A DNA stretch of 64,000 nucleotides, taken from positions 1 to 64,000 of the forward strand of contig JAWLBY010000013.1 of assembly GCA_041687455.1 (NCBI GenBank), read 5' to 3'. Under the pieces are notes generated by a model. It did not search any database and was not told where the DNA came from. It saw nothing but the letters and a program-made list of their open reading frames with translations. Shown here piece after piece: positions 1-8,441 of the stretch; the stretch's first letter is position 1, and each line of letters begins with the position of its first letter. The position numbers were made by a program, and so were the translations under genes. This DNA comes from JAWLBY01 sp041687455. Lineage in GTDB: Bacteria > Pseudomonadota > Gammaproteobacteria > Xanthomonadales > Xanthomonadaceae.

Positions 1-192
1 TTGGCTACTTTCTCTTGGGCAAGCAAGAGAAAGTAGCTCGGGCGGCCCGCAGGGCTGTCCGAAACGCTCTGGCCGTTGTTGCTGTTGCGGCTGTCAAGCA
101 ACGACCAGGCGAAGGCTGGGTGATCGCGAATGGAGCTGCTCGCCCAAGGGTGGGACCGCGGCGGCGCCGGTCGCGGTTGAAGCCGCTACAGG
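1..192. repeat. ~190-bp direct repeat, copy A (cut by window edge)
   Basis: Nearly identical to positions 510-703 with scattered substitutions. The left part forms a hairpin: GCTACTTTCTCTT pairs with AAGAGAAAGTAGC across an 8-nt loop. The right end is a REP-like palindrome (GCGGTTGAAGCCGC). Open frames across it are low-complexity Arg/Ala shadows without homology. The window starts inside this copy, so its left boundary is unknown. Confidence 0.85.
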
Positions 193-509
193 GATGACGC
201 TCCGAACACTGGTTCGCGGGGCGCAGGCTTCATGTTGCGACGCGGAGTCCCCGCGGAGAATCCCGTGTCACGCGCCGAGCAACGCAGGAAGCGGACGGGG
301 AAAGGCGCGCATGTTCGAGGCCATGGATGGCCGAGTTCGCGCCGGCCGGCCGCTTCCGAGTAGCGCAGGGTGAGGCGGGAATCGTTGTTCCGCAGGAACA
401 ACCCGCCGAACGCCCGCACATGGAAGTGCGGGCAGGTTGTCGCTCCATGGATGGCTGCCTGTCTTGAAGCCGGCAGCGCAACCGGCGCGGACGCCGGGTG
501 CCCTTCTCT
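193..509. other. Gene-free spacer between the two repeat copies
   Basis: I see no credible gene here. Frames are Arg/Pro-rich and overlap one another. It contains short inverted motifs, for example around CATGGATGGC at about 321 and 447 and GTTGTTCCGCAGGAACAAC near 384, typical of decayed intergenic repeat DNA. Confidence 0.6.
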
Positions 510-703
510 TTGGCTACTTTCTCTTGGGCAAGCAAGAGAAAGTGGCTCGGGCGGGCCGCAGGGCTGTCCGAAACGCTCTTGCCGTTGTTGCTGTTGCGGC
601 TGTCAAGCAACGACCAGGCGAAGGCTGGGTGATCGCGAATGGAGCTGCTCGCCCAAGGGTTGGACCGCGGCGTCGCCGGTCGCGGCTGAAGCCGCTCTAC
701 AGG
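510..703. repeat. ~190-bp direct repeat, copy B
   Basis: Second copy of the element at 1-192, same orientation. One stem position of the leading hairpin is altered (AAGAGAAAGTGGC instead of AAGAGAAAGTAGC), leaving a G-T pair. It ends in the REP-like palindrome GCGGCTGAAGCCGC about 85 bp beyond the end of trpC, so it may mark the 3' boundary of the trp transcript. Confidence 0.85.
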
Positions 704-787
704 GGCGGCGCGCCGCGATCGCGAGCGACTGCAATGCGCCCTCAGCGGCCGAACGCGCGTCTGACCGCTTGTCGCACAATCTGTTCG

Positions 788-1576
788 CTACGCGAACAGT
801 CGCCGCAATTCCGCGCCGGGATCGGCCGCGCGCATGAACGCCTCGCCGACCAGGAATGCATGGACGCCCGCCGCCCGCATGCGCGCAACGTCGTCGGGCG
901 CGTGGATACCGCTTTCCGTGACCAGCAATCGATCGGCCGGCACCCGCTCGCGCAGGCCGAGCGTGGTATCGAGGCTGACCTCGAACGTGCGCAGGCTGCG
1001 GTTGTTGATGCCGATCAGCGGCGCATCGATGCGCAGCGCGCGGTCGAGCTCGGCGGCGTCATGCACTTCGATCAACGCATCCATGCCGAGTTCGCTCGCC
1101 AGTGCGGCCAGCTCGGCGAGCGCCCGGTCGTCGAGTGCGGCAGCGATCAGCAGTACGCAGTCGGCGCCGAGCACCCGCGCCTCGACCACCTGATAGGGGT
1201 CGATCGTGAAGTCCTTGCGCAGCACCGGCAATGTACAGGCCGCGCGCGCCTGCTGCAGATAGGCGTCGGAGCCCTGGAAGAAATCGACGTCGGTCAGCAC
1301 CGACAGGCAGGCCGCGCCCCCACGCGCGTAGCTCGCAGCGATCGCGACCGGATCGAAATCGGGCCGGATCACGCCCTTCGATGGGCTGGCCTTCTTGACC
1401 TCGGCGATCACCGCCGGCCGCCCGACGCCAACCTGCTGCTGCAATGCCGCAACGAACCCGCGCACCGGCGACGCTTCGGCGAGCTGGCCGCGCAAGGTGG
1501 CGAGCGGCACACGCGCCCGGCGCTCGGCGATCTCCTCGGTCTTGCGTGCCAGGATCCGCTGCAGCACGTCGCTCAT
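788..1576 (-). CDS. trpC: Indole-3-glycerol-phosphate synthase
   Basis: Converts CdRP to indole-3-glycerol phosphate, a late step of tryptophan biosynthesis in the cytoplasm. The 262-aa protein has the usual length of a monofunctional TrpC. It shows the family motifs: EVKKASPSKG near residue 60, the LRKDF loop near 118, an (I/L)GINNR strand near 187 and the phosphate-binding VTESGI and FLVGEAFM segments toward the end. No TrpF domain is fused. Its ATG overlaps the stop of the upstream ABM gene by ATGA and has no strong ribosome site, so translational coupling is likely. It is the last gene of the minus-strand trp cluster. Confidence 0.96.
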   Translation of the reverse strand: MSDVLQRILARKTEEIAERRARVPLATLRGQLAEASPVRGFVAALQQQVGVGRPAVIAEVKKASPSKGVIRPDFDPVAIAASYARGGAACLSVLTDVDFFQGSDAYLQQARAACTLPVLRKDFTIDPYQVVEARVLGADCVLLIAAALDDRALAELAALASELGMDALIEVHDAAELDRALRIDAPLIGINNRSLRTFEVSLDTTLGLRERVPADRLLVTESGIHAPDDVARMRAAGVHAFLVGEAFMRAADPGAELRRLFA

Positions 1577-1941
1577 GATCCGTCGACCGCCGCGCGGTCG
1601 CGATGCGCCGACGCCGATGCGCTGCCGTAGGCGCGTTCGACCCGCGCCACACGCAGCTCGAACTCGCGGTAGTACTGTGTCCGCCCGCGTTCGCGCGCGA
1701 CGACATGCTCGGCATGGGAACGCCAGGCAGCGATCGCTGCCTCGTCGACCCAGTAGCTGACCGTGATGCCGAAGCCGCTGGCGTCGCGCACCGTCTCCAG
1801 CCCGAGGTAGCCCGGCTGCAATGCGGCAAGCTCGACCATCCGGTCGGCGACGGCGCCGTAGTCGTCATCGCCGCCGTTGCGCTGCGAACTGAAGATCACC
1901 GCGTAGTACGGTGGCCGCGGGGTGCGGGCAAACGGGGACAT
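1573..1941 (-). CDS. Antibiotic biosynthesis monooxygenase (ABM) domain protein
   Basis: A 122-aa protein with one ABM-type dimeric alpha/beta-barrel domain: a first strand at YYAVIFSSQR, a central LQPGYLGLETV segment and an SYWVDEAAIAAWRSHAEH helix. ABM proteins include small quinol monooxygenases and haem-binding proteins; the substrate cannot be read from the sequence. It sits between trpD and trpC, 2 nt after the trpD stop, with a good GGAGGAGG ribosome site inside the trpD tail, and overlaps the trpC start by 4 nt. It is therefore part of the trp transcript. The C-terminal 20 residues are low complexity. A link to tryptophan metabolism is inferred from position only. Confidence 0.85.
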   Translation of the reverse strand: MSPFARTPRPPYYAVIFSSQRNGGDDDYGAVADRMVELAALQPGYLGLETVRDASGFGITVSYWVDEAAIAAWRSHAEHVVARERGRTQYYREFELRVARVERAYGSASASAHRDRAAVDGS

Positions 1942-1943
1942 GT

Positions 1944-2993
1944 TCAGCCTCCTCCGACCGGCTGGCCGGCCAGTTGTCGCGTCATTCCGACGAATTCCTC
2001 GAGCTTGGCGAGCGCCGCGCCCGATCCGATCACCTCGCGCGCGCGGACGATGCCTTCGGCGATGCTGTCGACGAGGCCGGCCACGTACAGCGCCGCGCCG
2101 CTGTTCAGCGCGACGATCTCGCGCGGCAAGCCAGCGTTGTCGTCGAGCGCATCGAGCAGCATCCGGCGCGACTGCTCGGCATCATCGACCCGCAGGTTGC
2201 GGCTGGCCGCCATCGCGATGCCGAAATCCTCCGGATGGATTTCGTATTCGCGGATCACGCCATCGCGCAGCTCGCCGACCAGCGTCGCTGCACCGAGCGA
2301 GATCTCGTCCATGCCGTCGCGACCCCAGACCACCATCGCGCGCTCGGCGCCGAGCCGCTGCAGCACGCGGATCTGGATGCCGACCAGATCCGGGTGAAAC
2401 ACGCCCATCAGGATGTTCGGTGCGCCGGCCGGATTGGTCAGCGGGCCGAGGATGTTGAAGATCGTCCTGACCCCGAGCTCACGCCGGACCGGCGCGACAT
2501 TCTTCATCGCCGGATGATGGATCGGAGCGAACATGAAGCCGAGCCCGGTCTCGAGCAGGCACTCGGCGACCTGCGCCGGCTGCAGTTCGATCGCGGCACC
2601 CAACGCTTCGAGCACGTCGGCGCTGCCGGATTTCGACGACACGCTGCGATTGCCGTGCTTGGCGACCTTCGCACCGGCCGCCGCCAGCACGAACATCGAT
2701 GCGGTCGAGATGTTGAACGTATGCGCTCCGTCGCCGCCGGTGCCGACGATGTCGATCAGGTGCGCGCGGTCGGCCGGCTCGACCTTGGCCGCGAACTCGC
2801 GCATCACGGTCGCGGCACCGGTGATCTCGCCGATCGTTTCCTTCTTGACCCGCAGGCCGCTGATGATCGCCGCAGTCAGCACCGGCGATACTTCGCCGCG
2901 CATGATCTTCCGCATCAGATCGACCATCTCGTCGTGGAATATCTCGCGGTGTTCGATGATCCGTTGCAGGGCTTCTTGCGGCGTGATCGGCAT
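1944..2993 (-). CDS. trpD: Anthranilate phosphoribosyltransferase
   Basis: Transfers phosphoribosyl from PRPP to anthranilate in tryptophan synthesis. The 349-aa protein shows the PRPP loop GTGGDGAHTFNIST near residue 85, KHGNRSVSSKSGSADVLEALG near 113-133 and the FAPIHHPAMK anthranilate site near 155. Length is normal. The start is supported by the conserved N-terminal helix (ITPQEALQRIIEH). There is no Shine-Dalgarno sequence: the bases before the ATG are a GGGATTC-type heptamer array. The gene is separated from trpG by that array and a large hairpin, so it may be expressed partly apart from trpE/trpG. Confidence 0.96.
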   Translation of the reverse strand: MPITPQEALQRIIEHREIFHDEMVDLMRKIMRGEVSPVLTAAIISGLRVKKETIGEITGAATVMREFAAKVEPADRAHLIDIVGTGGDGAHTFNISTASMFVLAAAGAKVAKHGNRSVSSKSGSADVLEALGAAIELQPAQVAECLLETGLGFMFAPIHHPAMKNVAPVRRELGVRTIFNILGPLTNPAGAPNILMGVFHPDLVGIQIRVLQRLGAERAMVVWGRDGMDEISLGAATLVGELRDGVIREYEIHPEDFGIAMAASRNLRVDDAEQSRRMLLDALDDNAGLPREIVALNSGAALYVAGLVDSIAEGIVRAREVIGSGAALAKLEEFVGMTRQLAGQPVGGG

Positions 2994-3106
2994 GGCTTCG
3001 GGCTTCGGGCTTCGGGCTTCGGGACTCGGGATTCGGGCTTCGTGATTCGGGCTTCGGGCTTCGGGATTCGGGATTCGGGATTCGGGATTCGGGATTCGGG
3101 ATTCGG
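2994..3106. repeat. Tandem heptamer array (GGGATTC / GGGCTTC units)
   Basis: About 16 imperfect 7-bp units, beginning as GGGCTTC variants next to trpD and becoming six near-perfect GGGATTC units at the far end. The array starts at the base before the trpD start codon and occupies the place where a ribosome site should be. Similar units occur at 16112-16176 and a two-unit stub lies near 12570. Confidence 0.9.
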
Positions 3107-3130
3107 CAGAGCTTGCGCGGAGCCGCTTCC

Positions 3131-3207
3131 TGCAGGAGCCGCTTCAGCGGCGACCGCGTCGGTTGTCGCGTATGCGGTGTCCGGTCGCCGCTGAGGCGGC
3201 TCCTGCA
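3131..3207. terminator. 26-bp inverted repeat after trpG (REP-like hairpin or terminator)
   Basis: Left arm 3131-3156 and right arm 3182-3207 match in 25 of 26 positions around a 25-nt loop, with cores GCCGCTTCAGCGGC and GCCGCTGAGGCGGC. It begins 12 nt past the trpG stop codon. There is no T-run, so it is either a REP/BIME-type element that stabilises the trpEG mRNA end or a weak terminator between trpG and trpD. Confidence 0.7.
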
Positions 3208-3218
3208 GGTGAAGCGTC

Positions 3219-3800
3219 TCAGTAGCGGTCGAGGAAATTCTTCAGCAGTGCATGCCCGTGCTGGGTCAGGATCGACTCCGGATGGAACTGCACGCCCTCG
3301 ACCGGCAACGTCTTGTGGCGCAAGCCCATGATCTCGTCGAAGCCGCCGCAGTCGTCCTCCGTCCAGGCAGTCACCTCGAGGCAGTCGGGCAGCGACTCGC
3401 GCTCGACGACCAGCGAGTGGTAGCGGGTCGCCTCGAACGGTGCCGGTAGATTCGCGAATGCACCCTCGCCGCGGTGATGAATGTCGGACGTCTTGCCGTG
3501 CATGATCGTCTTCGCACGAACCACCCGTCCGCCAAACGCCTGGCCGATGCTCTGGTGCCCGAGACAGACGCCGAAGATCGGAATCGACGTCTGGCCCCGC
3601 TGCAGCAACTCGAGCGAAACCCCGGCCTCGTTCGGCGTGCACGGCCCCGGCGAAATCACGATCCGCTGCGGCGCCAGCGCGGCGATCGCGTCGACCGTCA
3701 GCTCGTCGTTGCGAACCACCCGTACTTCCTCGCCGAGCTGCTGCAGGTACTGCACCAGATTCCAGGTGAACGAATCGTAGTTATCGATCATCAGCAACAC
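3219..3800 (-). CDS. trpG: Anthranilate synthase glutamine amidotransferase subunit (TrpG/PabA)
   Basis: Supplies ammonia from glutamine to TrpE. From the GTG at 3800 the protein is 193 aa, the usual length, and begins with the family signature LLMIDNYDSFTWNLV. The class I amidotransferase triad is present: Cys79 in GVCLGHQ, His173 and Glu175 in QFHPES. The oxyanion strand SPGPCTP is near 50. GTG is chosen because homologues start at this point; an in-frame ATG at 3791 would remove conserved residues. It lies 161 bp downstream of trpE and could also serve p-aminobenzoate synthesis, as in other bacteria with a single TrpG/PabA. Confidence 0.94.
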   Translation of the reverse strand: MLLMIDNYDSFTWNLVQYLQQLGEEVRVVRNDELTVDAIAALAPQRIVISPGPCTPNEAGVSLELLQRGQTSIPIFGVCLGHQSIGQAFGGRVVRAKTIMHGKTSDIHHRGEGAFANLPAPFEATRYHSLVVERESLPDCLEVTAWTEDDCGGFDEIMGLRHKTLPVEGVQFHPESILTQHGHALLKNFLDRY

Positions 3801-3961
3801 GGCAGAACAGATCCTCGGCGGTCCGGTGCGGCGCCATCGGGATTCGCATTGCAGCGCACTGTCGGGGCGGACGCAATGCCGCCGCCTGCGGGCACTGTCG
3901 TGCCCGTCAATGCGGGCGCGCGCTGATGATGCAGCGCTGCCAATTGCAGCGGCCGCGTCCG

Positions 3962-5437
3962 CTACAGCCCGCCGGCCGCCTGCGCGACGGCGCGGAACAG
4001 TGCGCGGCCCTTGTTCATCGTCTCCTCCCACTCCTTGACCGGATCGGAGTCGTGTACGATGCCGGCGCCGGCCTGCACGTGCAGTCGGCCGTGCTGGATC
4101 ACCGCGGTGCGGATCGCGATCGCAGTGTCGGCATCGCCGTGCCAGCCGATGTAGCCGACCGCGCCGGAATAGATGTTGCGGCGGACCGGCTCGAGCTCGC
4201 GGATGATCTCGAGCGCGCGGATCTTCGGTGCGCCGCTGACGGTGCCGGCCGGGAACGTCGCGCGCAGCACGTCGGCATACGACAGTCCCGGACGCAGCCG
4301 CCCCTGCACTTCGCTGACGATGTGCATGACGTGGCTGTAGCGCTCGATCACGAACTGCTCGCCGACCTCGACCGTGCCCGGCTCGGCCACCCGGCCGACA
4401 TCGTTGCGACCGAGGTCGATCAGCATCAGGTGTTCGGCGCGTTCCTTCGGATCGGCCAGCAGTTCGGCTTCCAGCGACGCGTCCTGCTCCGGCGTCGCGC
4501 CGCGCGGCCGGGTGCCGGCAATTGGCCGCACCGTCACCGTGCCGGCCTGCTGGCGAACGAGGATCTCCGGTGACGATCCGACCACTTGGGTGCCGCCGAA
4601 ATCGAAGAAGTACATGTACGGCGACGGGTTCAGCGCGCGCAATGCACGGTAGACGTCGACCGGCCGGGCGCGGAACGGCACCGACAGCCGCTGGCTCAGT
4701 ACGACCTGGAACACGTCGCCGGCGCGGATGTAGTCCTTGCAGCGTTCGACCGCGGCGATGAAACCCTCGCGGGTGAAGCCGGATACGAAATCGCTCTCGT
4801 CGAGCAATGCCGGATCGAGCACTTCCGGATAGCTGCGGCCGGAATGGCGCAGCCGGAACACGAGCTGATCCAGTCGCCGCTGTGCGCGCGCAAACGCGTG
4901 CGACTCGCCCGGGTCGGCGTGGACGATCAGGTACAGCCGGCCGCGCAGCGTGTCGAACACGGCAATCTCTTCGCTCTGCAGCAGCAGGATGTCCGGCGTG
5001 CCGAGCTGATCGGGCTTGTCGCCACCGGCCAGTCGTGGCTCGATGTAGCCGATGCACTCGAAGCCGAAGTAACCGACCAGTCCGCCGGCAAACGCCGGCA
5101 GGTCGGCCAGTTGCGGCACCGACTGCGCGGCGCGCAGCCGTTCGACTTCGGCCAGCGGATCGGCGACCTCGCGCTGTTCGACCAGCTCGCCGTCGTCGCG
5201 CACCTCGAGCCGCTGTCCGAAGAATGCGTAGGTGCGCCGGCATGGCAGGCCGATGATCGAATAGCGACCCCAGGTCTCGCCGCCTTCGACCGACTCGAGC
5301 AGGTAGGTGTTCGGACCGTCGGCCAGTTTCAGGTACACCGACAGCGGCGTGTCGAGATCGGACAGCACCTCGCGGACGATCGGGATCCGGGTGTGGCCGG
5401 CGGCTTGCAGGGCTTCGAATTGGGCGGCGTCGATCAC
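3962..5437 (-). CDS. trpE: Anthranilate synthase component I
   Basis: Chorismate plus ammonia to anthranilate, the committed and feedback-inhibited step of tryptophan synthesis. From the GTG at 5437 the protein is 491 aa. It has the N-terminal LLESVEGGETWGRYSIIG motif involved in tryptophan binding (near residue 48) and the chorismate-binding domain with PIAGTRPRG, LADPKERAEHLMLIDLGRND, SHVMHIVSEV and FPAGTVSGAPKIRA. The frame stays open upstream to 5554 but the extra 39 residues run through a palindromic repeat and do not look conserved. Homologues begin near this IDAAQFEAL segment. No leader peptide or attenuator is evident in the 120 bp upstream. Confidence 0.94.
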   Translation of the reverse strand: MIDAAQFEALQAAGHTRIPIVREVLSDLDTPLSVYLKLADGPNTYLLESVEGGETWGRYSIIGLPCRRTYAFFGQRLEVRDDGELVEQREVADPLAEVERLRAAQSVPQLADLPAFAGGLVGYFGFECIGYIEPRLAGGDKPDQLGTPDILLLQSEEIAVFDTLRGRLYLIVHADPGESHAFARAQRRLDQLVFRLRHSGRSYPEVLDPALLDESDFVSGFTREGFIAAVERCKDYIRAGDVFQVVLSQRLSVPFRARPVDVYRALRALNPSPYMYFFDFGGTQVVGSSPEILVRQQAGTVTVRPIAGTRPRGATPEQDASLEAELLADPKERAEHLMLIDLGRNDVGRVAEPGTVEVGEQFVIERYSHVMHIVSEVQGRLRPGLSYADVLRATFPAGTVSGAPKIRALEIIRELEPVRRNIYSGAVGYIGWHGDADTAIAIRTAVIQHGRLHVQAGAGIVHDSDPVKEWEETMNKGRALFRAVAQAAGGL

Positions 5438-5528
5438 GGCGCGGAACCGGAACGGGGGGCTGGCGAGTATGCCGCAGGTGCGCGGTGATCGTGGCGGATC
5501 GCGGAAGCCGCTGCGGCCGCTCCCGCAC

Positions 5529-5552
5529 GGTCGCGGCGCTTCAGCCGCGACC
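5529..5552 (-). terminator. REP-like hairpin after the sortase-system kinase
   Basis: GGTCGCGGC pairs perfectly with GCCGCGACC across the loop GCTTCA. It starts 9 nt past the kinase stop codon and separates that gene from trpE. No T-run follows, so it is a REP-type palindrome with possible terminator or mRNA-stabilising function. Confidence 0.5.
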
Positions 5553-5560
5553 ATGCCGGC

Positions 5561-7561
5561 TCACCGGCGCGGCAGGCCGCGCAGCAGCATCGTCACTTCG
5601 ACGCCGTCGCCGTCCGGCAGGTCCTCGGCACGCGCACCGCCGCGGTGCCATTCGGTGACCAGCCGCACCAGGTACAGGCCAAATCCGAGATTGACGCCGC
5701 CGCCGCGCCGCTCGCCGCGCACGCTGACCATCGAATCGAACAGCCGCGGCCGCAGTGCCGCCGGCAATGGCGGGCCCTGGTTGGCAACCGCGACTTCGAC
5801 CGCATCGGCGAGCGGACGCAGCGTGATCCGCACCCAGCCGCTCTCGGCGGTGAACGCGCGCGCGTTGTCGATCAGCTTGTCGAGCGCCTGCACCAGCAGC
5901 TCCGGTGCGCACAGCAGCGGCACCGACGCCACCGGCAGTTGCAGTTCCACCCGGCGCGGCGCCAGCACGCCGCGGTAGCCGTCAACCAGCGTCGCGAGCA
6001 ACGCCGCCAGGTCGACCTGCTCGACCTCGGCATGGGCGAGCGCCTGTTCGATCCGGCTCGCCTCTCCCATCGTGCGGACGATCGCGGCGAGCCGGTCGGC
6101 GCCGGCGCGGGCGCGCTCGACGCAGGCGCGGTCGCCGTCGGCCAGTGCCGCGGCATCGACGTTGTCGAGCGCGCCACGAACGATCGCGATCGGGGTGTTC
6201 AGTTCGTGCGACAGCTTGCCGGCCAGCGAACGCAGGTAGTCCTGGCTCGCCGCGATCTCGCCGAGCAGGCGGGCGAAGCTGCGCGACAGGTCGCCGATCT
6301 CGTCGCGGGCGGTGCTGGTCGGAAACGCGCGCAGCCGGCCGTCGCGTTCGAGCGCCTGCTCGGTCGCGTCGCGCAGCCGGCCGATCCGCCAGCTCAGCCG
6401 GCTGGCGAACAGGAACACGATGCTGCCGGCGATCAGCAGGGCCAGCAGCGTGCCGCCGACCAGCCCGGTCAGCGCGCGCTCGGTCAGCAGCAGGGTCTGG
6501 TGTTCGCGCTCGAGCAGGAGCGCGCCGCGCACGTCGCCACCCGCGCGCACCGGTACCGCCGCCGCCAGCAGCAGACGCGGCGCGCTGCGATCGCGCTGCC
6601 AATGCGTCGCCGGCAGGCCGGACAACGCCTGCCAGATCGCTTCGTTGGCACTGCGCGCGGCGTCGCGATCGGCCTCGGCCCACGGGTCGTTGCCGAACAC
6701 GAACCACTGGTACAGCACGCGCCGCCACCACGGCATCGTCGCTGCCGGACCGGCATCGGGCAGTTCGCCGAGCTCGGTCAGGATCCAGCCGTCGGCGTCG
6801 ACCAGCCGGACCCGCATGTCGTCCGGCAGCAACGGCCTGATCGGTTGCGCCAGCCGCGGGTTGCGCTCGGCCAGCGGCCACAGCGCATCGGCCAGTGCGT
6901 TGCCGGTGCCGAACGACTGGCCGAGTCCGTCGGCGTCGACATCGATCGCCTGCAGGCCGAGCCGCTCCGGATCGAGCCCGAACGGCAGTTGCAGTTCGAC
7001 CGCGTAGCCGTCCGCCCGCTGCCGCCAGTAACCGTCGAGACGCAGTGACGGCGCGCCACCGTCGGCGGCGGTGACCCGCAGCGGACCACTCTGTGCGTTG
7101 GCGAGCCGCAGCGAGACGATGCCGAGCGCGCCGTCGAGCGTGAGCCGCAGCCGATCACTGCGGCCGGCGGTCGACCAGTGCGCATCGGCCGGCCGCGGCG
7201 TCGGATCGGTGACTTCGATCCGCAACCACAGTGCGCCGTCTGCGCGGGCCAGCGCGAGCGCCAGCGCCGCGCCGCCATGCCCGCCGCCAAACCGGCGCAG
7301 TTCGATGCCGGGCCAGTCGGCGAACTCGCCGTCGGCCTGCGGCGGCACCGGCAGTCGCTGCACGAACAGGGTCGGCCCGCGCGCCGGCACCACTTCCGGG
7401 CTCGCCGCAATCGCCCGCGCCAGTGCCTCCGCCGACGCCAGCAACGCCTGCTCCTGGCCCTGCCGCAGCAGCGCCTCCATCTGCCGCAGCAGTTGCCAGC
7501 CGGCCCAGGGCAGCACCAGCACCGACAGCGCGATCAGCAGCAATTTGGTCCGCAACGTCAT
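5561..7561 (-). CDS. Sensor histidine kinase of the proteobacterial dedicated sortase system
   Basis: Membrane sensor kinase predicted to phosphorylate the response regulator encoded just upstream. From the ATG at 7561 it is 666 aa: a transmembrane helix at residues 6-25, a long periplasmic region of about 370 residues, a second helix (GLVGGTLLALLIAGSIVFLF), a HAMP-like stretch, a DHp helix with LSHELNTP (His near 450) and an HATPase domain with LIDNARAF and LGFGLYLVRLV. The order kinase, regulator, VIT/vWA target, class GN sortase matches the dedicated sortase systems defined by TIGR03785 and relatives. An upstream ATG at 7633 would overlap the regulator by 29 bp and adds a non-hydrophobic tail, so I prefer 7561. 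Confidence 0.87.
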   Translation of the reverse strand: MTLRTKLLLIALSVLVLPWAGWQLLRQMEALLRQGQEQALLASAEALARAIAASPEVVPARGPTLFVQRLPVPPQADGEFADWPGIELRRFGGGHGGAALALALARADGALWLRIEVTDPTPRPADAHWSTAGRSDRLRLTLDGALGIVSLRLANAQSGPLRVTAADGGAPSLRLDGYWRQRADGYAVELQLPFGLDPERLGLQAIDVDADGLGQSFGTGNALADALWPLAERNPRLAQPIRPLLPDDMRVRLVDADGWILTELGELPDAGPAATMPWWRRVLYQWFVFGNDPWAEADRDAARSANEAIWQALSGLPATHWQRDRSAPRLLLAAAVPVRAGGDVRGALLLEREHQTLLLTERALTGLVGGTLLALLIAGSIVFLFASRLSWRIGRLRDATEQALERDGRLRAFPTSTARDEIGDLSRSFARLLGEIAASQDYLRSLAGKLSHELNTPIAIVRGALDNVDAAALADGDRACVERARAGADRLAAIVRTMGEASRIEQALAHAEVEQVDLAALLATLVDGYRGVLAPRRVELQLPVASVPLLCAPELLVQALDKLIDNARAFTAESGWVRITLRPLADAVEVAVANQGPPLPAALRPRLFDSMVSVRGERRGGGVNLGFGLYLVRLVTEWHRGGARAEDLPDGDGVEVTMLLRGLPRR

Positions 7562-7604
7562 CGTCGGCGCGGCTATCGCGCTGCGACGACAGCGCGCAGA
7601 TGGC

Positions 7605-8294
7605 TCAAGGCTTCCACCGATACCCTGCACCATGCACGGTGTCGATCTCGTCGAACTGCGGATCGATCGCTTCGAACTTGCGCCGGGCGCGCTTGATGTG
7701 CGACGTCACGGTCGTTTCGTCCACTTCGATCTGCGCCTCGCGCATCAGTTGCTGGCGCGACTTCACGTGCCCCGGATGCCGCACCATCGCGTGCACCATC
7801 CAGAACTCGGTCACCGTCAGCGGCACGTCGTCGCCATTCCAGGTCACCCGCATGCGTTCGAGTTCGAGCCGCAGCGCGCGCAGCGTGAACACCGATTCGC
7901 GCGCCGCCGGGCTGCGCAGTGCATCGACCCGCCGCAGCAGCGCGGCGACCCGCGCCAGCAGTTGCGGCAGGCTGATCGTCTTGCTCAGGTAATCGTCGGC
8001 GCCAAGCCGCAATCCGGAGATCACGTCGAGATCGGAGTCGCGCGCGGTCAGGAACAGGATCGGCAGACCGGCAGCGCGGACCCGCAGCTCGCGGCACAGC
8101 TCGAATCCGCCCTCCGGCTCGTCGCCGAGCCCGACATCGATGATGACCAGGTCCGGCAGCCGCAACGCGAACGCGCTGCGCGCACTGTCGCGGTCGGCGA
8201 ACGCCTGCACCTGGTAGCCGTAGCGCGCCAGTGCATCGACGTAGTTCGCGCGCAGCTCGGGTTCGTCCTCGACGATCGCAACGGTTCGGCTCAT
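7605..8294 (-). CDS. Response regulator of the dedicated sortase system (OmpR/PhoB type)
   Basis: A 229-aa two-domain regulator. The receiver has the acidic pair in EDEP, the phosphoacceptor Asp53 in IIDVGLGD and Lys in YLSKTIS near 105. The C-terminal winged helix (about 130-229) carries LTVTEFWMVHAMVRHPGHV and TVTSHIKRARRKF and ends with the typical GAGYRW. It is transcribed with the kinase (43-bp gap) and divergently from the target protein, so the 147-bp gap at 8295-8441 probably holds both promoters. A much longer open frame upstream is only the antisense of the target gene. Confidence 0.9.
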   Translation of the reverse strand: MSRTVAIVEDEPELRANYVDALARYGYQVQAFADRDSARSAFALRLPDLVIIDVGLGDEPEGGFELCRELRVRAAGLPILFLTARDSDLDVISGLRLGADDYLSKTISLPQLLARVAALLRRVDALRSPAARESVFTLRALRLELERMRVTWNGDDVPLTVTEFWMVHAMVRHPGHVKSRQQLMREAQIEVDETTVTSHIKRARRKFEAIDPQFDEIDTVHGAGYRWKP

Positions 8295-8441
8295 GCCGGC
8301 CGAGCTTAAGAGGCCGCGCCGACGACGGCAACGGATCGCCCGCGAATCGCCACAACTGGCCCGCCCGCTGCCCGCGCCACGCCCGGCAGCGAGCGGCTGT
8401 CGGCGTTGAACTGATCCTGCCCCCGACGCAGGAGAACCGCC

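Noticed and set aside
1..1630. Plus-strand open frames over the left repeats and opposite trpC
   Set aside because: Repeat-derived or antisense, with no conserved protein signal.
2994..3106. Heptamer arrays as a CRISPR array
   Set aside because: Units are 7 bp with no spacers and no cas genes nearby.
5438..5554. N-terminal extension of trpE to the ATG at 5554
   Set aside because: The added residues are encoded by a REP-like palindrome and flanking DNA, and TrpE homologues begin near the GTG at 5437.
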